Shown: positions 1 through 9,547 of the stretch, one piece after another
Position numbering within the stretch: the first letter of the stretch is position 1
How the letters are laid out: each line of letters starts with the position of its first letter
NCBI RefSeq assembly: GCF_051020975.1
Contig: NW_027478161.1
Span: forward strand, 27,006,001 to 27,070,000
Reading direction: 5' to 3'
Source of the DNA: Osmia lignaria lignaria
Lineage: Eukaryota; Arthropoda; Insecta; Hymenoptera; Megachilidae
DNA length: 64,000 bases
Program-made: the position numbers and the translations under genes
The notes under the pieces: generated by a model
What the model was told of the DNA's origin: nothing
The model's database searches: none
What the model saw: only the letters and a program-made list of their open reading frames with translations

Positions 1-852
1 TGCGAGCTGCAAATGCCAGTTCGAGCTTAGCTGTGCAGAAGAAGCACAACAAGAACAAGAAATATCTCGGATTAAGTCCGTCAGGCCCCTTCCCTTGAGC
101 TAAATCTGCAAATATCTCGGAAACAATGCGAGCTATGGCAAAATATTAAGAGATCTTTTTTGTAGGAAATTAAGTTTCCTACTATTTATGTTCTATGATA
201 TTTTTTGATCAGATGCGTAGTTCTCGAGATATATCAAGATATTTAAAAGTTCCGAAGCCGCACCAACATAATAGAGATACAGAAACACCGTGGCCCCTTT
301 CTGTGAGATAACTCTGCACTATTGCGAGCTCCAAATGCCAGTTCGAGCTTAGCTGTGCAGAAGAAGCACAACAAGAACAAGAAATATCTCGGATTAAGTC
401 CGTCAGGCCCCTTCCCTTGAGCTAAATCTGCAAATATCTCGGAAACGATGCGAGCTATGGCAAAATGTTAAGAGACCTTTTTTGTGGAGAATTAAGTTTC
501 CTACTTTTTATGTTCTATGATATTTTTGGATCAGAGGCGTAGTTTTCGAGATATATCAAGATATTTAAAAGTTCCGAAGCCGCACCAACATAATAGAGAT
601 ACAGAAACACCGTGGCCGCTTTCTGTGAGATAACTCTGCACTATTGCGAGCTGCAAATGCCAGTTCCAGCTTGGCTGTGCAGAAGAAGCACAACAATAAC
701 AAGAAATATCTCGGAATATGTCCGTCAGGCCCCTTCCCTTGAGCTAAATCTGCAAATATCTCGGAAACGATGCGAGCTATGGCAAAATGTTAAGAGACCT
801 TTTTTGTAGAGAATTAAGTTTCCTACTTCTTATGTTCTACGATATTTTTTGA
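1..852. repeat. Leftmost diverged monomers (1-208 partial, 209-530, 531-852)
   Basis: These three units carry a shared haplotype that is rare elsewhere: GAAGCACAACAA in the purine tract, GAGCTAAATCTGC in place of GAGATAAATCTGC, and CTGTGAGATAAC for CTTTGAGATAAC. The first two also have CGGATTAAGTCC for CGAAATATGTCC and CCAGTTCGAGC for CCACTTCCAGC. They keep exact 322-bp spacing. This is either an older layer of the array or the edge of another subfamily that continues to the left. Confidence 0.9.
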
Positions 853-2781
853 TCAGATGCGTAATTCTCGAGATATATCAAGATATTTAAAAGTTCCGAA
901 GCCGCACCAACATAATAGAGATACAGAAACACCGTGGCCCCTTTCTTTGAGATAACTCTGCACTAGTGCGAGCCGCAAGTGCCACTTCCAGCTTAGCTGC
1001 GCAGAAGAAGAACAACAAGAAGAAGAAATATCTCGAAACATGTCCGTCAGGCCCCTTCCCTTGAGATAAATCTGCAAATATCTCGGAAACGAAGCGAGCT
1101 ATGGCAAAATGTTAAGAGACCTTTTTTGTAGAGAATTAAGTTTCCTACTATTTATGTTCTATGATATTTTTTGATCAGATGCGTAGTTTTCGAGATATAT
1201 CAAGATATTTAAAAGTTCCGAAGCCGCACCAACATAATAGAGATACAGAAACACCGTGGCCCCTTTCTTTGAGATAACTCTGCACTATTGCGAGCTGGAA
1301 ATGCCACTTCCAGTTTAGCTGTGCAGAAGAAGAACAACAAGAAGAAGAAATATCTCGAAATATGTCCGTCAGGCCCCTTCCCTTGAGATAAATCTGCAAA
1401 TATCTCGGAAACGAAGCGAGCGCTGGCAAAATGTTAAGAGACCTTTTTTGTAGAGAATTAAGTTTCCTACTTTTTATGTTCTATGATATTTTTTGATCAG
1501 ATGCGTTGTTCTCGAGATATATCATGATATTTAAAAGTTCCGAAGCCGCACCAACATAATAGAGATACAGAAACACCGTGGCCCCTTTCTTTGAGATAAC
1601 TCTGCACTATTGCGAGCTGGAAATGCCACTTCCAGTTTAGCTGTGCAGATGAAGAACAACAAGAAGAAGAAATATCTCGAAATATGTCCGTCAGGCCCCT
1701 TCCCTTGAGATAAATCTGCAAATATCTCGGAAACGAAGCGAGCTATGGCAAAATGTTAAGAGAACTTTTTTGTAGAGAATTAAGTTTCCTACTTTTTATG
1801 TTCTATAATATTCTTTGATCAGATGCGTAGTTCTCGAGATATATCAAGATATTTAAAAGTTCCGAAGCCGCACCAACATAATAGAGATACAGAAACACCG
1901 TGGCCCCTTTCTTTGAGATAACTCTGCACTATTGCGAGCTGTAAATGCCACTTCCAGCCTAGCTGTGCAGAAGAAGAACAACAAGAAGAAGAAATATCTC
2001 GAAATATGTCCGTCAGGCCCCTTCCCTTGAGATAAATCTGCAAATATCTCGGAAACTAAGCGAGCTATGGCAAAATGTTAAGAGACCTTTTTTGTAGAGA
2101 ATTAGGTTTCCTACAATTTATGTTCTATGATATTTTTTGATCAGAAGCGTAGTTATCGAGATATATCGGGATATTTAAAAGTTCCGAAGCCGCACCAACA
2201 TAATAGAGATACAGAAACACCGTGGCCCCTTTCTTTGAGATAACTCTGCACTAGTGCGAGCAGCAAATGCCACTTCCAGCTTAGCTGTGCAGAAGAAGAA
2301 CAACAAGAAGAAGAAATATCTCGGAATATGTCCGTCAGGCCCGTTCGTTTGAGCTGAATCTGCAAATATCTCGGAAACAATGCGAGCTATGGCAAAACGT
2401 TGAGAGACCCTTTTTGTAGGAAATTAAGTTTCCTACTATTTATGTTCTATGATATTTTTTGATCAGATGCGTAGTTTTCGAGATATATCGAGATATTTAA
2501 AGGTTCCGAAGCCGCACCAACATAATAAAGATACATAAACACCGTGGCCTCTTTCTTTGAGATAACTCTGCACTATTCCGAGCTGCAAATGTAACTTCCA
2601 CTTTAGCTGTGCAGAAGAAGAACAACAAGAAGAAGAAATATCTCGAAATATGTCCGTCAGGCCCCTTCCCTTGAGATAAATCTGCAAATATCTCGGAAAC
2701 GAAGCGCGCTATGGCAAAATGTTAAGAGACCTTTTTTGTAGAGAATTAAGTTTCCTACTTTTTATGTTCTATGATATTTTT

Positions 2782-2823
2782 TGATCAGATGCGTAGTTCT
2801 CGAGATATATCAAGATATTTAAA
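2782..2823. other. Cluster of short palindromes at the monomer junction (example)
   Basis: TGATCA (2782-2787), TCTCGAGA (2798-2805), GATATATC (2804-2811) and TTTAAA (2818-2823) lie within 42 bp. Most units keep the cluster, though TGATCA is lost in TTTATCAG and TTCGATCAG units and TCTCGAGA is lost in TTTTCGAG units. Functional meaning is unknown. Confidence 0.6.
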
Positions 2824-2959
2824 AGTTACGAAGCCGCACAAACATAATAGAGATACAGAAACACCGCGGCCCCTTTCTTTGAGATAACTCTGCACTAGTG
2901 CGAGCCGCAAATGCCACTTCCAGCTTAGCTGTGCAGAAGAAGAACAACAAGAAGAAGAA

Positions 2960-3630
2960 ATATCTCGAAATATGTCCGTCAGGCCCCTTCCCTTGAGATG
3001 TATCTGCAAATATCTCGGAAACGAAGCGAGCTATGGCAAAATGTTAAGAGATCTTTTTTGTAGAGAATTATGTTTCCTACAATTTATGTTCTATGATATT
3101 TTTTGATCAGAAGCGTAGTTTTCGAGATATATCGAGTTATTTAAAAGTTCCGAAGCCGCACCAGCATAATAGAGATACAGAAACACCGTGGCCCCTTTCT
3201 TTGAGATAACTCTTCACTATTGCGAGCTGCAAATGCCACTTCCAGCTTAGCTGTGCAGAAGAAGAACAACAAGAAGGAGAAATATCTCGAAATATGTCCG
3301 TCAGGCCCGTTCCTTTGAGCTGAATCTGCAAATATCTCGGAAACGACGCGAGCTATGGCAAAATGTTAAGAGACGTTTTTTGTAGAGAATTATGTTTCCT
3401 ACAATTTATGTTCTATGATATTTTTTGATCAGAAGCGTAGTTTTCGAGATATATCGAGATATTTAAAAGTTCCGAAGCCGCACCAACATCATAGAGATAC
3501 AGAAACACCGTGGCCCCTTTCTTTGAGATAACTCTGCACTATTGCGAGCTGTAATTGCCACCCCCAGCTTAGCTGTGCAGAAGAAGAACAACAAGAAGAA
3601 GAAATATCTCGAAATATGTCCGTCAGGCCC
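2960..3630. repeat. Segmental duplication, copy 1 (offset 1932 bp)
   Basis: About 670 bp with the private markers GAGATGTATCTGC, CCAGCATAATAG, AACTCTTCAC, CAAGAAGGAGAAA, ACGACGCGAGC and CATCATAGAG recurs 1932 bp (6 monomers) to the right at 4892-5562. Similarity stops at CGTGAGATATATGTGC in this copy against CTTGAGATAAATCTGC in the other. The ends are approximate. Confidence 0.85.
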
Positions 3631-4394
3631 CTTCCCGTGAGATATATGTGCAGATATCTCGGAAACGAAGCGAGTTATGGCAAAATGTTAAGAGACCTTT
3701 TTTGTAGAGAATTATGTTTCCTACAATTTATGTTCCATGATATTTTTTGATCAGAAGCGTAGTTTTCGAGATATATCGAGATATTTAAAAGTTCCGAAGC
3801 CGCACCAACATAATAGAGATACAGAAACACCGTGGCCCCTTTCTTTGAGATAACTATACACTATTGCGAGCTGCAAATGCGACTTCCAGCTTAGCTGTGC
3901 AGAAGAAGAACAACAAGAAGAAGAAATATCTCGAAATATGTCCGTCAGGCCCCTTCCCTTGAGATAAATCTGCAAATATCTCGGAAACGAAGCGAGCTAT
4001 GGCAAAATGTTAAGAGACCTTTTTTGTAGAGAATTGTGTTTCCTACAATATACGTTCTATGATATTTTTTGATCAGAAGCGTAGTTTTCGAGATATATCG
4101 AGATATTAAAAAGTTCCGAAGCCGCACCAACATAATAGAGATACAGAAACACCGTGGCCCCTTTCTTTGAGATAACTCTGCACTATTGCGAGCTGCAAAT
4201 GCCACTTCCAGCTTAGCTGTGCAGAAGAAGAACAACAAGAATAAGAAATATTTCGAAATATGTCCGTCAGGCCCCTTCCCTTGAGATAAATCTGCAAATA
4301 TCTCGGAAACGAAGCGAGCTACGGCAAAATGTTAAGAGACCTTTTTTGTAGAAAATTAGGTTTTCTACTTTTTATGTTCTATGATATTTTTTTA

Positions 4395-5038
4395 TCAGAT
4401 GCGTAGTTCTCGAGATATATCAAGATATTTAAAAGTTCCGAAGCTGCACCAACATAATAGAGGTACAGAAACACCGTGGCCTCTTTCTTTGAGATAACTC
4501 TGCACTATTGCGAGCTGCAAATGCCACTTCCAGCTTAGCTGTGCAGAAGAGGAACAACAAGAAGAAGAAATATCTCGGAATATGTCCGTCAGGCCCCTTC
4601 CCTTGAGCTAAATCTGCAAATATCTCGGAAACGATGCCAGCTATGGGAAAATCTTCAGAGACCTTTTTTGTAGAAAATTAAGTTTCCTACTTTTTATGTT
4701 CTATGATATTTTTTGATCAGATGCGTAGTTCTCGAGATATATCGAGATATTTAAAAGTTCCGAAGCCGCACCAACATAATAGAGATACAGAAACACCGTG
4801 GCCCCTTTCTTTGAGATAACTCTGCACTATTGGGCGCTGCAAATGCCACTTCCAGCTTAGCTGTGCAGAAGAAGAACAACAAGAAGAAGAAATATCTCGA
4901 AATATGTCCGTCAGGCCCCTTCCCTTGAGATGTATCTGCAAATATCTCGGAAACGAAGCGAGCTATGGCAAAATGTTAAGAGATCTTTTTTGTAGAGAAT
5001 TATGTTTCCTACAATTTATGTTCTATGATATTTTTTGA
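4395..5038. repeat. Relic matched at 17275-17918 (offset 12880 bp)
   Basis: The tail GATGCCAGCTATGGGAAAATC followed by a unit with the unusual TTGGGCGCTGC recurs exactly 40 monomers away. The match is clearest over the tail of 4395 and the unit at 4717; the unit at 17275 differs in its first half. Confidence 0.75.
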
Positions 5039-5562
5039 TCAGAAGCGTAGTTTTCGAGATATATCGAGTTATTTAAAAGTTCCGAAGCCGCACCAGCATA
5101 ATAGAGATACAGAAACACCGTGGCCCCTTTCTTTGAGATAACTCTTCACTATTGCGAGCTGCAAATGCCACTTCCAGCTTAGCTGTGCAGAAGAAGAACA
5201 ACAAGAAGGAGAAATATCTCGAAATATGTCCGTCAGGCCCGTTCCTTTGAGCTGAATCTGCAAATATCTCGGAAACGACGCGAGCTATGGCAAAATGTTA
5301 AGAGACGTTTTTTGTAGAGAATTATGTTTCCTACAATTTATGTTCTATGATATTTTTTGATCAGAAGCGTAGTTTTCGAGATATATCGAGATATTTAAAA
5401 GTTCCGAAGCCGCACCAACATCATAGAGATACAGAAACACCGTGGCCCCTTTCTTTGAGATAACTCTGCACTATTGCGAGCTGTAATTGCCACCCCCAGC
5501 TTAGCTGTGCAGAAGAAGAACAACAAGAAGAAGAAATATCTCGAAATATGTCCGTCAGGCCC
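4892..5562. repeat. Segmental duplication, copy 2 (offset 1932 bp)
   Basis: Partner of 2960-3630, sharing the same linked private variants in the same order. An exchange displaced by six monomers, or a conversion tract, would explain a match that covers only about two monomers. Confidence 0.85.
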
Positions 5563-6326
5563 CTTCCCTTGAGATAAATCTGCAAATATCTCGGAAACGA
5601 AGCGAGCTATGGCAAAATGTTAAGATACCTTTTTTGTAGAGAATTAAGTTTCCTACTTTTTATGTTCTATGATATTTTTTGATCAGATGCGTAGTTCTCG
5701 AGATATATCAAGATATTTAAAAGCTCCGAAGCAGCACCAACATAATCGAGGTACAGAAACACCGTGGCCCCTTTCTTTGAGATAACTCTGCACTATTGCG
5801 ACCTGCAAATGCCACTTCCAGCTTAGCTGTGCAGAAGAGGAACAACAAGAAGAAGAAATATCTCGGAATATGTCCGTCAGGCCCCTTCCCTTGAGCGAAA
5901 TCTGCAAATATCTCGGAAACGATGCCAGCTATGGGAAAATCTTAAGAGACCTTTTTTGTAGAAAATTAAGTTTCCTACTTTTTATGTTCTATGATATTTT
6001 TTGATCAGATGCGTAGTTCTCGAGATATATCGAGATATATAAAAGTTCCGAAGCCGCACCAACATAATAGAGGAACAGAAACACCGTGGCCCCTTTCTTT
6101 GAGATAACTCTGCACTATTGCGAGCTGCAAATGCCACTTCCAGCTTAGCTGTGCAGAAGAAGAACAACAAGAAGAAGAAATATCTCGAAATATGTCCGTC
6201 AGGCCCCTTCCCTTGAGATAAATCTGCAAATATCTCGGAAACGAAGCGAGCTATGGAAAAATGTTAAGAGACCTTTTTTATAGAGAATTAAGTTTCCTAC
6301 TTTTTATGTTCTATGATATTTTTTGA

Positions 6327-6649
6327 TCTGATGCGTTAGTTCTCGAGATATATCAAGATATTTAAAAGTTCCGAAGCCGCACCAACATAATAGAGATACA
6401 GAAACACCGTGGCCCCTTTCTTTGAGATAACTCTGCACTATTGCGAGCTGCAAATGCCACTTCTAGCTTAGCTGTGCAGAAGAAGAACAACAAGAAGAAG
6501 AAATATCACGAAATATGTCCGTTAGGCCCCTTCCCTTGAGATAATTCTGCAAATATCTCGGAAACGAAGCGAGCTATGGCAAAATGTTAAGAGACCTTTT
6601 TTGTAGAGAATTAAGTTTCCTACTTTTTATGTTCTATGATATTTTTTGA
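6327..6649. repeat. 323-bp monomer with a one-base insertion (copy 1)
   Basis: GCGTTAGTTC replaces GCGTAGTTC, giving 323 bp. The same copy also has GATCTG for GATCAG, ATATCACGAAAT, TCCGTTAGG and GATAATTCTGC. All of these are shared with 20817-21139, so the two are descendants of one copy. Confidence 0.92.
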
Positions 6650-7698
6650 TCAGATGCGTGGTTCTCGAGATATATCAAGATATTTAAAAGTTCCGAAGCC
6701 GCACCAACATAATAGAGATACAGAAACACCGTGGCCCGTTTCTTTGAGATAACTATACACTATTGCGAGCTGCAAATGCGACTTCCAGCTTAGCTGTGCA
6801 GAAGAAAAACAACAAGAAGAAGAAATATCTCGAAATATGTCCGTCAGGCCCCTACCCTTGAGATAAATCTGCAAATATCTCGGAAACGAAGCGAGCTATG
6901 GCAAAATGTTAAGAGACCTTTTTTGGAGAGAATTGTGTTTCCTACAATTTACGTTCTATGATATTTTTTGATCAGAAGCGTAGTTTTCGAGATATATCGA
7001 GATATTTAAAAGTTCCGAAGCCGCACCAACATAATAGAGATACAGAAACACCGTGGCCCCTTTCTTTGAGATAACTCTGCACTATTGCGACCTGCAAATG
7101 CCACTTCCAGCTTAGCTGTGCAGAAGAAGAACAACAAGAAGAAGAAATATCTCGAAATATGTCCGTCAGGCCCCTTCCCTTGAGATAAATCTGCAAATAT
7201 CTCGGAAACGAAGCGAGCTATGGCAAAATGTTAAGATACCTTTTTTGTAGAGAATTAAGTTTCCTACTTTTTATGTTCTATGATATTTTTTGATCAGATG
7301 CGTAGTTCTCGAGATATATCAAGATATTTAAAAGCTCCGAAGCTGCACCAACATAATCGAGGTACAGAAACACCGTGGCCCCTTTCTTTGAGATAACTCT
7401 GCACTATTGCGAGCTGCAAATGCCACTTCCAGCTTAGCTGTGCAGAAGAAGAACAACAAGAATAAGAAATATTTCGAAATATGTCCGTCAGGCCCCTTCC
7501 CTTGAGATAAATCTGCAAATATCTCGGAAACGAAGCGAGCTACGGCAAAATGTTAAGAGACCTTTTTTGTAGAAAATTAGGTTTCCTACTTTTTATGTTC
7601 TATGATATTTTTTTATCAGATGCGTAGTTCTCGAGATATATCAAGATATTTAAAAGTTCCGAAGCCGCACCAACATAATAGAGATACAGAAACACCGT

Positions 7699-7725
7699 GG
7701 CCCCTTTCTTTGAGATAACTCTGCA
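7699..7725 (+). repeat. Internal direct repeat, copy 1 (within each monomer)
   Basis: A 27-bp stretch beginning GGCCCC and ending CTCTGCA matches 7813-7839 at 24 of 27 positions. A shared GCGAGCT follows both copies (7731 and 7857), and a CCGT precedes both. The pair is present in essentially every monomer, so the 322-bp unit itself contains an old duplication of a module about 50-70 bp long. Confidence 0.75.
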
Positions 7726-7812
7726 CTATTGCGAGCTGCAAATGCCACTTCCAGCTTAGCTGTGCAGAAGAAGAACAACAAGAAGAAGAAATATCTCGAA
7801 ATATGTCCGTCA

Positions 7813-7839
7813 GGCCCCTTCCCTTGAGATAAATCTGCA
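7813..7839 (+). repeat. Internal direct repeat, copy 2 (within each monomer)
   Basis: Partner of 7699-7725, offset 114 bp. Downstream it carries about 12 extra bases containing CTCGGAAACGAA before the shared GCGAGCT, so the offset becomes 126 bp there. The two copies differ by two T/C and one C/A substitution in the 27-bp core. Confidence 0.75.
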
Positions 7840-9547
7840 AATATCTCGGAAACGAAGCGAGCTATGGCAAAATGTTAAGAGACCTTTTTTGTAGAGAATT
7901 ATGTTTCCTACAATTTATGTTCTATGATATTTTTTGATCAGAAGCGTAGTTTTCGAGATATATCGAGATATTTAAAAGTTCCGAAGCCGCACCAACATAA
8001 TAGAGATACAGAAACACCGTGGCCCCTTTCTTTGAGATAACTCTGCACTATTGCGACCTGCAAATGCCACTTCCAGCTTAGCTGTGCAGAAGAAGAACAA
8101 CAAGAAGAAGAAATATCTCGAAATATGTCCGTCAGGCCCCTTCCCTTGAGATAAATCTGCAAATATCTCGGAAACGAAGCGAGCTATGGCAAAATGTTAA
8201 GATACCTTTTTTGTAGAGAATTAAGTTTCCTACTTTTTATGTTCTATGATATTTTTTGATCAGATGCGTAGTTCTCGAGATATATCAAGATATTTAAAAG
8301 CTCCGAAGCTGCACCACCATAATCGAGGTACAGAAACACCGTGGCCCCTTTCTTTGAGATAACTCTGCACTATTGCGAGCTGCAAATGCCACTTCCAGCT
8401 TAGCTGTGCAGAAGAAGAACAACAAGAAGAAGAAATATCTCGAAATATGTCCGTCAGGCCCCTTCCCTTGAGATAAATCTGCAAATATCTCGGAAACGAA
8501 GCGAGCTATGGCAAAATGTTAAGAGACCTTTTTTGTAGAGAATTGTGTTTCCTACAATTTACGTTCTATGATATTTTTTTATCAGATGCGTAGTTCTCGA
8601 GATATATCAAGATATTTAAAAGTTCCGAAGCCGCACCAACATAATAGAGATACAGAAACACCGTGGCCCCTTTCTTTGAGATAACTCTGCACTATTGCGA
8701 GCTGCAAATGCCACTTCCAGCTTAGCTGTGCAGAAGAAGAACAACAAGAAGAAGAAATATCTCGAAATATGTCCGTCAGGCCCCTTCCCTTGAGATAAAT
8801 CTGCAAATATCTCGGAAACGAAGCGAGCTATGGCAAAATGTTAAGAGACCTTATTTGTAGAGAATTAAGTTTCCTACTTTTTATGTTCTATGATATTTTT
8901 TGATCAGATGCGTAGTTCTCGAGATATATCAAGATATTTAAAAGTTCCGAAGCCGCACCAACATAATAGAGATACAGAAACACCGTGGCCCCTTTCTTTG
9001 AGATAACTCTGCACTATTGCGAGCTGCAAATGCCACTTCCAGCTTAGCTGTGCAGATGAAGAACAACAAGAAGAAGAAGTATCTCGAAATATGTCCGTCA
9101 GGCCCCTTCCCTTGAGATAAATCTGCAAATATCTCGGAAACGAAGCGAGCTACGGCAAAATGTTAAGAGACCTTTTTTGTAGAAAATTAGGTTTCCTACT
9201 TTTTATGTTCTATGATATTTTTTGATCAGATGCGTAGTTCTCGAGATATATCAAGATATTTAAAAGTTCCGAAGCCGCACCAACATAATAGAGATACAGA
9301 AACACCGTGGCCCCTTTCTTTGAGATAACTCTGCACTATTGCGACCTGCAAATGCCACTTCCAGCTTAGCTGTGCAGAAGAAGAACAACAAGAAGAAGAA
9401 ATATCTCGAAATATGTCCGTCAGGCCCCTTCCCTTGAGATAAATCTGCAAATATCTCGGAAACGAAGCGAGCTATGGCAAAATGTTAAGATACCTTTTTT
9501 GTAGAGAATTAAGTTTCCTACTTTTTATGTTCTATGATATTTTTTGA

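Larger units (their letters stand above)
853..6649. repeat. Diverged left block, 18 monomers
   Basis: Neighbouring copies here differ by more substitutions than in the centre of the window. Several lack the common open frame because of scattered point changes (for example the units at 2141, 3429, 4395 and 6327). Variants include the GAGCTGAATC form (2141, 3107, 5039), the ACTAGTGCGAGCCGC form (853, 2785) and the GGCCAGCTATGGG-like tail GATGCCAGCTATGGGAAAATC (4395, 5683). No regular higher-order period runs through the whole block. Confidence 0.85.
7616..7937 (+). repeat. Reference monomer (consensus-like, 322 bp)
   Basis: This copy is close to the majority sequence. Landmarks in order: the monomer start; CTCGAGATATATC (an XhoI site plus a palindrome) just inside the left end; a TATTTAAAAG stretch; GGCCCC at 7699; GCGAGCT at 7731; a T-free, GAA-rich purine tract at 7765-7791; AAATATCTCG twice; a second GGCCCC at 7813; a second GCGAGCT at 7857; then T-rich runs to the right end. 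Composition by hand count is 65 C, 61 G and 126/322 GC (39%), with 11 CpG. 322 is about twice 161, near the length of two nucleosomes with linker. That link to chromatin is inference. Confidence 0.9.

Noticed and set aside
7655..7670. Pol III B-box, which would suggest a tRNA- or 5S-derived SINE origin
   Set aside because: GTTCCGAAGCC resembles GGTTCGAATCC only with an extra base, and no A-box lies at the expected distance upstream.
7840..7865. CENP-B box
   Set aside because: The minus strand has CTTCGTT (in GCTTCGTTTCCGAGATAT), matching the first seven bases of the motif, but the essential downstream A and CGGG are absent.
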